A stretch of DNA of 63,155 nucleotides, from NCBI RefSeq assembly GCF_000877395.1, contig NZ_JYFE01000055.1:1-63155 (forward strand). Reading direction: 5' to 3'. A model generated the notes under the pieces. It ran no database searches and was not told where the DNA came from. It saw only the letters and a program-made list of their open reading frames with translations. Shown here piece by piece: positions 33,939 through 42,209 of this stretch. How positions within the stretch are numbered: position 1 is the stretch's first letter; each line of letters opens with the position of its first letter. This DNA comes from Jannaschia aquimarina (lineage in GTDB: Bacteria > Pseudomonadota > Alphaproteobacteria > Rhodobacterales > Rhodobacteraceae). The position numbers and the translations under genes are program-made.

Positions 33939-34250
33939 TCAGCCACCGTCCCGGTCGCGTGGATCGGGATCAAACCGCTCCAGATACGCCATGGTCCAGA
34001 GCGACGTCGCCCCGCGCAGGCCGTGCAGGTAGCTGCGCTGCGCCTCCAATGCCACGCGCATCGCCAGCTCGGCGGCGAGGCCCTTTTCGGCTTCGGGGGC
34101 CCGGATCACACCCGCTGCGGCCTTGGCGATATCCGCCGCTTCGCCCGCCGCCGCACGCAACGCGCGCTCTCCCGTCTCGGCGGTCGCGCCGATGGCGGCC
34201 ACGTAGCCGCGCAGGGCCACGGTTGCCATTCGGCTGTATTCCGACGTCAT
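33939..34250 (-). CDS. Small helical, phasin-like protein of unknown function
   Basis: The 103-residue protein is almost entirely helical and Ala-rich ('ALRGYVAAIGATAETGERALRAAAGEAADIAK' region described in parts), ending 'RSYLHGLRGATSLWTMAYLERFDPDPRDRDGG'-like with an acidic tail; no membrane helix is clear. It looks like a phasin or granule surface protein, but I cannot assign a family. It heads the minus-strand unit that ends with the polyprenyl synthetase and is divergent, by 61 bases, from the flavoprotein gene at 34312. Confidence 0.68.
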   Translation of the reverse strand: MTSEYSRMATVALRGYVAAIGATAETGERALRAAAGEAADIAKAAAGVIRAPEAEKGLAAELAMRVALEAQRSYLHGLRGATSLWTMAYLERFDPDPRDRDGG

Positions 34251-34311
34251 GGACAGGCCCCCGATGATCCGTGTTTAGCTGGCACCCTGACCTGCGGATG
34301 GGGGCTTGGCA

Positions 34312-36222
34312 ATGATCATCGAGGGCGAAGAGCGGTATCCGGACGCGGCCTCCACGCGGCCGCATGTCATCGTTGTCGGCGCCGGTGTCGCCGGCCTGAC
34401 GACCGCGCATCGCCTGCTGGAGCGGGGGCATGATATCACCCTGCTCGAAGCGGACTCGTTTCTGGGCGGCAAGCTGGGCGCGCATCAGGACTGGGACGAA
34501 CGCGATCATCCATCGGCCGGGATCGACCCGCTGCCGCCGATCACGGACGAGGCGGGGCCGTACGGGCGCCGGAAATGCGCCGTCTGCACCGACCCCTGTT
34601 GCGAGCGCAAGCGCGCCACCGACTGGCACGAGCATTGCTACCACATGTACCTCAACTGGTATCACAACTTCTGGGCGCTTATGCGGGACATCGGCGCGAT
34701 GGACCGCTTCGTGCCCATCACCGAGATCTATCACCAGCCTCCGGATCCCGATGCCGACATCCTCAGCGTCGTGAACCCCGGCTCGCCATGGACGGCGCTT
34801 CACAACGCGTTCGCGGGCGTGGACCCACCCGCCGACATGTTCCTGCAGAACCAGTCGATGCTGGACCTTCTGGCGAAGCCGGACAGCGAACGGCAGCGTC
34901 TCGACAAGATGAGCGTCGAAGCCGTGCTGCTGGAGCATGGCTACACCACCAAGGCATCCCGCGCGGCGAGCCACCGGGTGCTGGCGAAAGCCTTCGCTGC
35001 GCCGACCGCGATGGCTTCGGCGCGGACGTTCCAGTCGTTCAACAAGTACAGCGCCCGGCTTCCTGCGCCGACGATGTGGCTTCTGGACGGGGTCACCGCC
35101 GAAGCCATATTCACCCCTTGGCTCTGCAAGCTGGCGGAGCTTTCGGGGTCGTTTCGCATCGACGATGATGTCTTGGCGACCCGCCCCGTCTTCAGGGACG
35201 CGATCGAGCATTTCGCAGCCCTTGAGCGCGATGAGGAGGAGCGCAGGCGGATGCCGTCCCTGACGGTGATGCCGCTCCGCGCCTTGACGGGGATCGAGAT
35301 CGACCCGGATACCGGCGAGTTCCTCTTGCGCGTCGAACGTCAGGACCATTCGCGCGGCACCCGGAACCGCTTTGCCAGCAACGAGATCGACCCGGGGGGA
35401 GATGTCTGGCGCTTCGACGGTCAGGTCGTCCTGACGGTTCCGCCCCGTCAGCTCGCCGGGCTTGTCTTCACCCGTGCCGAAAGCGGCAAGGCCGACCCCG
35501 ATATCTGCCTCGTGGGGTCGGATCCGGCGCTCGCGAATGTCGCCCGGCTCGGCAGCGCGCCGATCTTCACGCTGGACATCTTCCTGCGCGAACCGCTGGA
35601 GCGGCCGTTGCCCCGCGGCATCATCAATCTGCTGGGGTCGAAATACGAGATGACCCTCTACGACAATACGGAGATGTGGAGGACGGAGGACGCGCCGGAT
35701 CCGAAGCCCCACATGATCAGCGTCTGCGCATCGGACGTGAAGACGCTGATGCCGTTCGTCGACAAGCCCGGCGGCGTGCAGGTGGTCATCGACAGGATGC
35801 TGGCCGAGATGCGGCGATACGTACGCTTCGATCCCGAAACCGATCTGCTGCATTGCCGGACCCATTTGCAGACGAATGCAGGCGAAGAGCTGTTCATCAA
35901 CGCGGTCGACACGTGGGAGTATCGTCCGCGTACGACGACCGAAATCCCGAACATGACACTCGCCGGAGATTTCGTGCAGACGGCCATCGACGTCGTCACC
36001 ATCGAGGCCGCCGCGATGAGCGGCGTGATGGCGGCCGAGGCGGTGCGCCGCAAGACGGGCCTCGGGCGGCCTGTCCCTGTCGTCGTTCCGGACACCATTC
36101 CGCGCGCCCAGATGTGGGCCGCCGCCATGGCATCGCGCCCCTTCGCCTACCTCGCCAAGGCCGCCTCGGAGGCGGATCACGGGATCCGCGGATCCTTCGT
36201 GACGGAGTATCCGGGCGGCTGA
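34312..36222 (+). CDS. Desaturase-like FAD oxidoreductase with a cysteine cluster
   Basis: The 636-residue flavoprotein has an N-terminal dinucleotide fold ('HVIVVGAGVAGLTTAHRLLE', Glu in 'TLLEADSFLGGK') and a C-terminal 'MTLAGDFVQTAIDVVTIEAAAMSG', as in carotene desaturases and hydroxysqualene dehydroxylase (HpnE). Unusually, a cluster follows the FAD motif: Cys89, Cys92, Cys96, Cys97 and Cys109 ('KCAVCTDPCCERK', then 'HEHCYH'), which could hold zinc or iron-sulphur. The ATG at 34312 is used; a TTG six bases earlier is in frame. Its 3' end overlaps the convergent ADC-like gene by 46 bases. The isoprenoid context suggests a terpenoid substrate; this is inference. Confidence 0.8.
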   Translation: MIIEGEERYPDAASTRPHVIVVGAGVAGLTTAHRLLERGHDITLLEADSFLGGKLGAHQDWDERDHPSAGIDPLPPITDEAGPYGRRKCAVCTDPCCERKRATDWHEHCYHMYLNWYHNFWALMRDIGAMDRFVPITEIYHQPPDPDADILSVVNPGSPWTALHNAFAGVDPPADMFLQNQSMLDLLAKPDSERQRLDKMSVEAVLLEHGYTTKASRAASHRVLAKAFAAPTAMASARTFQSFNKYSARLPAPTMWLLDGVTAEAIFTPWLCKLAELSGSFRIDDDVLATRPVFRDAIEHFAALERDEEERRRMPSLTVMPLRALTGIEIDPDTGEFLLRVERQDHSRGTRNRFASNEIDPGGDVWRFDGQVVLTVPPRQLAGLVFTRAESGKADPDICLVGSDPALANVARLGSAPIFTLDIFLREPLERPLPRGIINLLGSKYEMTLYDNTEMWRTEDAPDPKPHMISVCASDVKTLMPFVDKPGGVQVVIDRMLAEMRRYVRFDPETDLLHCRTHLQTNAGEELFINAVDTWEYRPRTTTEIPNMTLAGDFVQTAIDVVTIEAAAMSGVMAAEAVRRKTGLGRPVPVVVPDTIPRAQMWAAAMASRPFAYLAKAASEADHGIRGSFVTEYPGG

Positions 36223-37517
36223 CCCGCAACCGTAACCGGCTCGGCCAACGTGCAGGTCATGCGCTCGGTCCAGCCGTTCGCCGCGGGTTTCCGGCGGTGC
36301 AGATCCAGGCTCCGCAACGTGTCGCAAAGGCACGCCATGCCGCCTGCGCAAAGACAGCCGGCCGCAATGCCCGCCGCGCGGTCCGCCGGCAGGGAAAGGG
36401 TCACATCGCCTCCGTACTGCATCCCCTCGCCGGCCCCGCTCCGGGTCAGCAGGGCACGGCAGGCCTCGGTCGGCCCTGCAGGGGGGCCATGCGGCTGCGT
36501 CGTCGAGTAGACCAGCGCCGGGACCCGATCACTGCGCCCGGTCCCGAACCGCGGAAAGCCGAGTTGCAGCTTGTCTCGGCGCGACACGGCCAGTGCCTGG
36601 GCCGCCCCCAGCCCGAAGCCGACCCGGTCCGCCCCGTAGGCCACATCGAGGCGCGAGCCGGGCGGCAGGGTCCGGTTGTCGTGCAGGTCCTTGCGAATGC
36701 CCCAGATCTGGCGCGCCGTGGCCAGCGAGTAGGGATCGGTCACGATCAGACGAAGGAAGATCTGGCCCGGATCGGGGAAGCGCGTCCCGCGCGGCGAGAC
36801 GGTCAATGTGAGCCCGATCTCCTGCGTGACGCCGAAATCGGAGGCGCGGTAATCCGAGGCGACCAGAGAGACCATCACGCCGCCCCGGCCGACGTCGACA
36901 GGCGCAAGGGTGTCGATCGCCTCCTCCGCCAGGTGGCCGCTGTTGCAGGCTTCGGACATCAGGCGGTCCGCGTCCGCTCTGGACACGAACCACGAGGCCC
37001 AGGCCTGCGACGCATCACGGACGCGGGCGGGCAGCAGAAAGGGTGCGCGTGGGCCGGTATCCGGCACCGACAAGTCAGCCCCGGCGGACTCGAAGCCCGC
37101 GTCCCGCGCAAGCGCGCGGCGCTGACTCTCTGCAAGCGAGGGGTCGACCACCACTGCGGTGACGCTCGGCGCGGGGTCGGTGCCGGAGAGCGCCCGTTCG
37201 ACCATGTCATGCGTGGGTGAGGTCACGGTGTCGAACTCGTCCACGGCGACCCCGATCGCAGAGGGCGGGACAGCCAGCATTTCGGTCGCCAGACGCGCAT
37301 AGTCCCGCGCGACCGACCGGGCCATCTGCGCGGTGCCCTCGTGCCCGAGCGTCCCCAGCACCAGGCCATCGGCAATCCGCGCCGCCGTCCCGCCGGCGAG
37401 GTCCAGCGGGCGGGATATCATCTGTTCGCCAAGCCGCATCCAGGCGCGATAAAGACGGTAGGTGTCGTCGGAGGTGACACGCTTCCGCTCCAGTTCCGAG
37501 GGATCGTGTTCGATCAT
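36177..37517 (-). CDS. Two-part protein: helical N-terminus and acetoacetate-decarboxylase-like C-terminus
   Basis: The 446-residue protein has a helical first part (about 1-110; 'TYRLYRAWMRLGEQM', 'ARDYARLATEML'), again phasin-like, and a second part that resembles acetoacetate decarboxylase: 'VRDASQAWASWFV', 'MVSLVASDYRASDFGVTQEIGL' and 'DPYSLATARQIWGIRKDLHDN'. The ADC Schiff-base lysine aligns by eye with Lys276; the neighbouring Lys that lowers its pKa in ADC is Asp277 here. A Cys-rich stretch ('GCLCAGGMACLC') lies near the C-terminus. The start at 37517 has a GGGGAG site; an upstream in-frame extension is low quality. The function is unknown. Confidence 0.75.
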   Translation of the reverse strand: MIEHDPSELERKRVTSDDTYRLYRAWMRLGEQMISRPLDLAGGTAARIADGLVLGTLGHEGTAQMARSVARDYARLATEMLAVPPSAIGVAVDEFDTVTSPTHDMVERALSGTDPAPSVTAVVVDPSLAESQRRALARDAGFESAGADLSVPDTGPRAPFLLPARVRDASQAWASWFVSRADADRLMSEACNSGHLAEEAIDTLAPVDVGRGGVMVSLVASDYRASDFGVTQEIGLTLTVSPRGTRFPDPGQIFLRLIVTDPYSLATARQIWGIRKDLHDNRTLPPGSRLDVAYGADRVGFGLGAAQALAVSRRDKLQLGFPRFGTGRSDRVPALVYSTTQPHGPPAGPTEACRALLTRSGAGEGMQYGGDVTLSLPADRAAGIAAGCLCAGGMACLCDTLRSLDLHRRKPAANGWTERMTCTLAEPVTVAGQPPGYSVTKDPRIP

Positions 37518-37727
37518 CGGACATCTCCCCTGCGCCGACGGACGCTGCCTCCTGCCCTGGGTGATAGGCGTGTCACCCGGATCCGCCAAGAGCAGGCGGG
37601 AGGACCGTGCCGCAAACCAACTCTTCACGAATGTGCGCGGCGACACAGCCCCGCGCTGCGGCGGATGGCATCATATCTGCACCAAAGTATCCGGATCCGT
37701 TCGATCCAGTTAACGAGGAGTAGCGTC

Positions 37728-37889
37728 ATGTCCAACAATCTTGATCGTTTCGCCGTCAGCATCCGCACCGCCATCCGGGGGCTGGTCTGCACCGGGTTCG
37801 TCGCCTCTTGGGCGGTCAGTTTTCCCAGCCTTCAATTCCCTGAGAACTGGCCCCCGGAACCGCCGGTCACATCGCCGAAATCGCGCTAG
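37728..37889 (+). CDS. Small single-helix membrane protein, unknown
   Basis: A 53-residue frame starts at an ATG nine bases after a strong AGGAG site. It has a short polar N-terminus, one hydrophobic segment (about 18-35, 'LVCTGFVASWAVSF') and a Pro-rich tail (ENWPPEPPVTSPKSR). It is divergent from the ADC-like gene by 210 bases, in which I see no clear promoter. No family is recognised; the ribosome site and start are the main support. Confidence 0.5.
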   Translation: MSNNLDRFAVSIRTAIRGLVCTGFVASWAVSFPSLQFPENWPPEPPVTSPKSR

Positions 37890-37902
37890 CTGAGCGGCCC
37901 GC

Positions 37903-38490
37903 TCAGCCGGCGAAGACGGCGAGGGCGACCACCAGCAGCATGGAAGCCGCCATCGCGACGTTGATCCCGCGCTGGATGCCGGGCGGCAGGTCCAGACGGC
38001 GCAGCCCGATCCCGGCAAAGAGCCATGCGACGTGAAGGACCAGCCAGATCGCGTTGACGATCACCAGCTTCAACGCGATCTCGGCCGCGGGCGATCCGGG
38101 CAGGAAGGAAAACCCGGTAAAGAGCGTCGTGTTGACCACGTAAGCCTTGGGGTTCAGCGCCTGAAGTGCGAGGCCACCCCGGATCCCGGGAGCGCGGCTC
38201 GCCGGGATGATGGCGATCTTCCCCCCGGCGGTCGCGATGCGGAAAGCAAGATAGACGAGATAGGCCGTCGAGGCGGCGAACAGGACCGTTCGCAGGACGG
38301 GGCTTGCCAGCACGATGGCCGCGACGCCGCTGATTACCGCCAGCGCGACGGCATTCGTCCCCAGGAACAGCCCCGCCAAGTATCGCATCCCCGGTCTCGC
38401 GCCAAAAGCAGAACCGACGCCCGCCAGGCTCAGCACGCCGGGCCCCGGCGTGACGATCAGAAAGAAGACGGCGGCCGCGAAGGTCAGCAT
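37903..38490 (-). CDS. LysE/RhtB-family exporter
   Basis: The 195-residue inner-membrane protein has about six helices and the LysE start 'FLIVTPGPGVLSLAGVGSAFG' and 'ALQALNPKAYVVNTTLFTGF', the family signature. LysE/RhtB proteins export amino acids and related small molecules. It overlaps the preceding Gfo/Idh gene by 7 bases and is last in an 11-gene minus-strand operon, so it may export a pathway metabolite. The substrate is unknown. Confidence 0.87.
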   Translation of the reverse strand: MLTFAAAVFFLIVTPGPGVLSLAGVGSAFGARPGMRYLAGLFLGTNAVALAVISGVAAIVLASPVLRTVLFAASTAYLVYLAFRIATAGGKIAIIPASRAPGIRGGLALQALNPKAYVVNTTLFTGFSFLPGSPAAEIALKLVIVNAIWLVLHVAWLFAGIGLRRLDLPPGIQRGINVAMAASMLLVVALAVFAG

Positions 38491-39455
38491 TCGGCCATCT
38501 CCTGCGCGCGGATGGCGAGTTCGGTGACCTTGAATGGATGAGGGCCCAGCGGTCCGTCGAGGCCGCAGAGGAAGGCTGAAAAGAAGGGCAACGGATCTCC
38601 GGCGGCGTCGATCCGCTCCGGTGGGGCATCGTTGACGAGGATCACGTGGTCGGTCCCCGGCTGCCCCGCCGGATCGACATACTTGCGCAACTCGATCGTG
38701 CCCCGCGTGCCGGTCAAAAACAGGCGGCCATCGCCCCATGTCGGCAGGCCGTCGGGCGTGAACCAGTTCAGCAGGATCGTCCCGGTCGCCCGTCCCGCGC
38801 GCAGGGCAATGCGTCCCCGGTCCTGGAACGGCGGGCGTAGCAGGCAATCCGCTTCGGCCAGCACGATCTGGGCTTCGTCCGTCCCCGCGAAGTGCAGCAC
38901 CTGGTCAATCTGATGGCTGCCGATATCGGCCAGGATCCCGCCATTGCGCCCGCGGTCCCAGAACCAGTCCGGCCGGGTGGCGGCGTTCAGGCGATGCGGG
39001 GCCAGCAGCGTGACGTCGAGGACCTCCCCGATGGCCCCGTCGCGGACCAGCGCGTCCGCACGGGTGACGCCGGGCACCTCGAACCGTTCCGAGAAATCGA
39101 CCGCCCAGTGGCGATCCGCCCGCGTGCAGGCCGCGCGGATCTCGTCGAGTTGCGCCCGGCTCAATGCGCCGGGCTTGTCCGACAGGACGTGCTTGCCGGC
39201 CTCGAGCGCGGCGACCGCGATCCCCGGTCGATCGCACGGCACGGCAGCCGTCAGGATCAGCGCCACTTCCGGATCCGTCAGCAGGTCTGCAGCCGCGCGC
39301 CGCGGCGCATCCGGAAATCGGCGGACCCAGCCGTCCAGCGTCCCCGGTTCTCCGTCTGTGGCCCAGCCGACAAGCCGTCCTCCTGCCGACTGGATATGGG
39401 CTGCCATCGTGTAGCAATGGCGGTGGTCGATCCCGATGACGGCGAAGGGTATCAT
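38484..39455 (-). CDS. Gfo/Idh/MocA-family oxidoreductase (1 of 3)
   Basis: This 323-residue NAD(P)-dependent dehydrogenase has a Rossmann N-terminus ('FAVIGIDHRHCYTMAAHIQ', unusual for the family because GxGxxG is replaced by GIDHRH) and a C-terminal alpha/beta dimer domain. The catalytic motif is 'LSDKPGALS' (DKP instead of EKP), and 'DIGSHQIDQVLHF' carries the family His. Such enzymes oxidise sugars, polyols or sugar acids at a secondary alcohol. It overlaps its neighbours on both sides (ATGA, and 7 bases with lysE). Confidence 0.85.
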   Translation of the reverse strand: MIPFAVIGIDHRHCYTMAAHIQSAGGRLVGWATDGEPGTLDGWVRRFPDAPRRAAADLLTDPEVALILTAAVPCDRPGIAVAALEAGKHVLSDKPGALSRAQLDEIRAACTRADRHWAVDFSERFEVPGVTRADALVRDGAIGEVLDVTLLAPHRLNAATRPDWFWDRGRNGGILADIGSHQIDQVLHFAGTDEAQIVLAEADCLLRPPFQDRGRIALRAGRATGTILLNWFTPDGLPTWGDGRLFLTGTRGTIELRKYVDPAGQPGTDHVILVNDAPPERIDAAGDPLPFFSAFLCGLDGPLGPHPFKVTELAIRAQEMAEC

Positions 39456-40435
39456 CGTGCCGGTGCCACGGCCGCGCCGTCCCGTGCGCTTATCCGGATC
39501 GCGTCGATCAGCGCGTGGGCGGGCAGTGCGGCCGAGGCCGGGATCGCCGGGGCGCGTCCTTGGCGCAAAGCGGCGGCGAAGTCCTCGATCACGGCCTGGT
39601 GCCAGGCGTGAGAGAACGCCATCGGATCCGCACCGCCGCCTGTCCCACCGCCTTCTCCGAACGTCTCTTTCGTGCCGTCATGCAGCGACAGGGTCAGCAG
39701 GTCGCCTTCCAGCACGGCCGACCCCGCGGTTCCGTTGAGCACAAGCATCTCGGTCCCGCCGGGGAAATGCGTGACGGAGGCCGTCAGCGACCCGACCGCG
39801 CCCGAGGCGAAGCGCAGCGCCGCGGCCGCGAAATCCTCGGCCTCCATCCGGTGCAGGGCGGTCGTGGCCGTCATCGCGCGCACCTCTGCGACCGGGCCGG
39901 CCAGCCACAGCATCAGGTCGATCGCGTGGATGGCCTGCGTGATGAGGACACCGCCGCCATCGCGTGCATAGGTCCCCCGGCCCGGCGCGTCGTAATAGGA
40001 CTGGTCCCTCCACCAGGGGACGCGCAACTCGACACTGGCCAGCGTCCCGATCCGGGACAGCCAACCGCGCAACCGGGACGCGGCGGGCCGCATCCGCTGC
40101 TGCAGCGTCACGCCGAAGGGCAGGGCGCCCATCCGCTCCACCAGGGCAAGGGCGGCGGCGTGATCCCGTTCCAACGGCTTTTCGGCCAGCACGGGCCGCC
40201 CCATCGCGGCCAGCGCGTCTACGTAGTCTGCCCGCGCATCCGGCGGCGTCAGCAGAAGGACGAAATCGCAGGCGGCCATCTCGGCGATGCCGGTGGCCAC
40301 CTCTCCTCCATGCTCTGCCACGAAGGCCTGGGCGGATGTGCGGGCCAGGACCGGTCCGATTTCCAGCCCCGCCGCGTTCAGCGCCGCCGCGTGAGTCCCC
40401 GCCACCATCCCCGTCCCGATCAGGCCGACCTTCAC
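39452..40435 (-). CDS. Gfo/Idh/MocA-family oxidoreductase (2 of 3)
   Basis: The 327-residue protein begins 'VKVGLIGTGMVAGTHAAALN' (GxGxxxxxH), carries 'PVLAEKPLERD' (EKP catalytic region) and 'VLITQAIHAIDLMLWLAG' (family His-Asp). The GTG at 40435 overlaps the transporter stop (GTGA) and its own stop overlaps the next start (ATGA). It is a typical sugar or polyol dehydrogenase; the substrate is not evident. It is distinct in sequence from the other two copies in the operon. Confidence 0.88.
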   Translation of the reverse strand: MKVGLIGTGMVAGTHAAALNAAGLEIGPVLARTSAQAFVAEHGGEVATGIAEMAACDFVLLLTPPDARADYVDALAAMGRPVLAEKPLERDHAAALALVERMGALPFGVTLQQRMRPAASRLRGWLSRIGTLASVELRVPWWRDQSYYDAPGRGTYARDGGGVLITQAIHAIDLMLWLAGPVAEVRAMTATTALHRMEAEDFAAAALRFASGAVGSLTASVTHFPGGTEMLVLNGTAGSAVLEGDLLTLSLHDGTKETFGEGGGTGGGADPMAFSHAWHQAVIEDFAAALRQGRAPAIPASAALPAHALIDAIRISARDGAAVAPAR

Positions 40436-41322
40436 CGCTCCCTCCACCAGATGATCAGGCCCGACGCCGCGATGATCGCCGCGCCAGCCAGCGTTCCGGC
40501 ATCCGGCACGGTCCCGAAGACCAGCCAGCCTGTCAGCGCCATGTAGAGGAGGAAGGAGTAGCTGAACGGCATCAGCACCGAGGCCGGCGCATAACCGTGA
40601 GCCCGCCCGAACAGGTCGTGACCGAACCACGCGAAGGCTCCGATCGCGAAGAGCAGCGCCCAGTCGAGCGGGCCTTCAGGGCTGACCCACACCGCCGCTG
40701 CGAAGGGTGCCAGACAAAGCGCCCCGACGATCCCGGCATAAAGCTGCATCGTCCGCGGCGCGGCCACCCCCGCCAGCCGCCGCGTCAGGATCGAGAACAG
40801 CCCCAGCGCAAACGGGACCACGCAGGACAGAAGCATCGCCGGATGAAACGCTGCGCCCCACGGACGGACGACGACCAGCACACCGAGAAAGCCCAGCACG
40901 ATCGCGCCCCATCTCCACGGGCCGACCCGCTCTCCGAGCAAGGGCACCGACAGAAGGCACACGACGACGGGGGCCGCGAAGGTGATCGCGGCGACGACGG
41001 CCAGATCCAGATAGCGCAGAGCGAAGAAGTTGCAGATCGTCGCGCACATCAGCAGCCCGCCCCGCGCCAGCATCGCGAGGGCCAGGCTCCGCGGTGCGGT
41101 CCAGCCGGAATGGTCCCGCCCGAGCATCGGCCCCGTCGACAGGACCAGATGCACGCCGAAGCGCATGAAGGCCAGCTGCAGCGCCGGGATCCCCGCGAGG
41201 CTCAGCCATTTTACGGACGTGTCCACCAGGCTGAAGACCCCCCACGCCGCCAGCATCAGCGCGATGCCCGTCCCGGCATCGTCGACGCGTGCGCGCGCCA
41301 GATGGCTGACGGGGGCGGGCAC
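40432..41322 (-). CDS. EamA/DMT-family transporter
   Basis: This 296-residue membrane protein has about ten helices in two EamA repeats ('WGVFSLVDTSVKWLSLAGIPALQLAFMRFG' region; 'LFSILTRRLAGVAAPRTMQLYAG' region). DMT proteins export metabolites or amino acids, or occasionally import them. The GTG at 41322 is chosen 4 bases after the previous stop; it fits the operon spacing and the N-terminal sequence. Its stop overlaps the next start (GTGA). Confidence 0.85.
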   Translation of the reverse strand: MPAPVSHLARARVDDAGTGIALMLAAWGVFSLVDTSVKWLSLAGIPALQLAFMRFGVHLVLSTGPMLGRDHSGWTAPRSLALAMLARGGLLMCATICNFFALRYLDLAVVAAITFAAPVVVCLLSVPLLGERVGPWRWGAIVLGFLGVLVVVRPWGAAFHPAMLLSCVVPFALGLFSILTRRLAGVAAPRTMQLYAGIVGALCLAPFAAAVWVSPEGPLDWALLFAIGAFAWFGHDLFGRAHGYAPASVLMPFSYSFLLYMALTGWLVFGTVPDAGTLAGAAIIAASGLIIWWRER

Positions 41323-41326
41323 GTGG

Positions 41327-42208
41327 CTAGCCTCCGAAGCGGTCGGTGTAGAAATCGACCATCTGCGGGACCAGATCGTCGCCGCGCCCGGCCTCCACGG
41401 CCTTGCCCAAGGCATCGTCGGCGCACGCGGACATGATCGACGCCGCGCCCATCTCCTCGGCCATGCGCCGGTAATAGCCCACATCCTTGGCGGCGTTGCG
41501 GATCGAGAAGGCCAGCTTCTGCGCATCGCCGTCGACGGCGTAGGCCTTGACGAAATCCATCATGCCGGAATGCAAGGGGCCCGCGCTCATCACACCATGG
41601 AGATCGGCGCGCGCGATGCCCGCGCGGTCGGCCATGGCAAAGGCTTCGGCCATCGCATTCGCCGTCGTCATGGCGAAGAAGTTGTTGATCAGCTTGATCG
41701 TGTGCCCCGCGCCGCTTTCGCCCAAATGGAAGACGTTCTCGCCCAGATCGTCCAGCACCGGACGCACCTTGTCGAAGGCTTCTTTGTCGCCCGCGCCCAT
41801 GATGTTGAGCTGCCCTTCACGGCCATGGCTGGGCGTCCGGCCAAGGGGGGCGTCCAGATAGGCGGCGCCCGCCTCGGCGCATTCCCCCGCAAGCGTCCGG
41901 GTCGATGCCGGCAGCGAGGTTCCGAAGTCGATAACGACGCTTCCCGTGCGCAAGCCGGCGATCACTCCGTCGGCGCCGCGCATCCGTCCTTCCACCTGTT
42001 CGGAGGTGCCCATGCAGAGCATCACGATCTCGACGCTTTCGGCCAGTTCACGCGGAGTGGCGGCCTCGGTCGCGCCCCGTTGCAGCGCGGCCTCGACGCC
42101 GGTGCGGTCGCGGTTGCCCATGACGGTCATCTCATGACCCCTGTCGAGCAGCCGTTGGACCATGGCGCCTCCCATGAGGCCCAGTCCGATAAATCCGATG
42201 CGTGCCAT
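41327..42208 (-). CDS. 3-hydroxyisobutyrate-dehydrogenase-family protein (GarR/GlxR-like)
   Basis: The 293-residue beta-hydroxyacid dehydrogenase has 'RIGFIGLGLMGGAMVQRLLDRG' (NAD site), 'YLDAPLGRTPSHGREGQL' (substrate loop) and 'GAGHTIKLINNFFAM' with the catalytic Lys. Relatives reduce tartronate semialdehyde or oxidise 3-hydroxyacids. It starts 1 base after the shikimate-dehydrogenase-like gene. It likely handles a hydroxyacid intermediate of the sugar-acid pathway; a second paralogue lies at 50045. Confidence 0.88.
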   Translation of the reverse strand: MARIGFIGLGLMGGAMVQRLLDRGHEMTVMGNRDRTGVEAALQRGATEAATPRELAESVEIVMLCMGTSEQVEGRMRGADGVIAGLRTGSVVIDFGTSLPASTRTLAGECAEAGAAYLDAPLGRTPSHGREGQLNIMGAGDKEAFDKVRPVLDDLGENVFHLGESGAGHTIKLINNFFAMTTANAMAEAFAMADRAGIARADLHGVMSAGPLHSGMMDFVKAYAVDGDAQKLAFSIRNAAKDVGYYRRMAEEMGAASIMSACADDALGKAVEAGRGDDLVPQMVDFYTDRFGG

Positions 42209-42209
42209 G

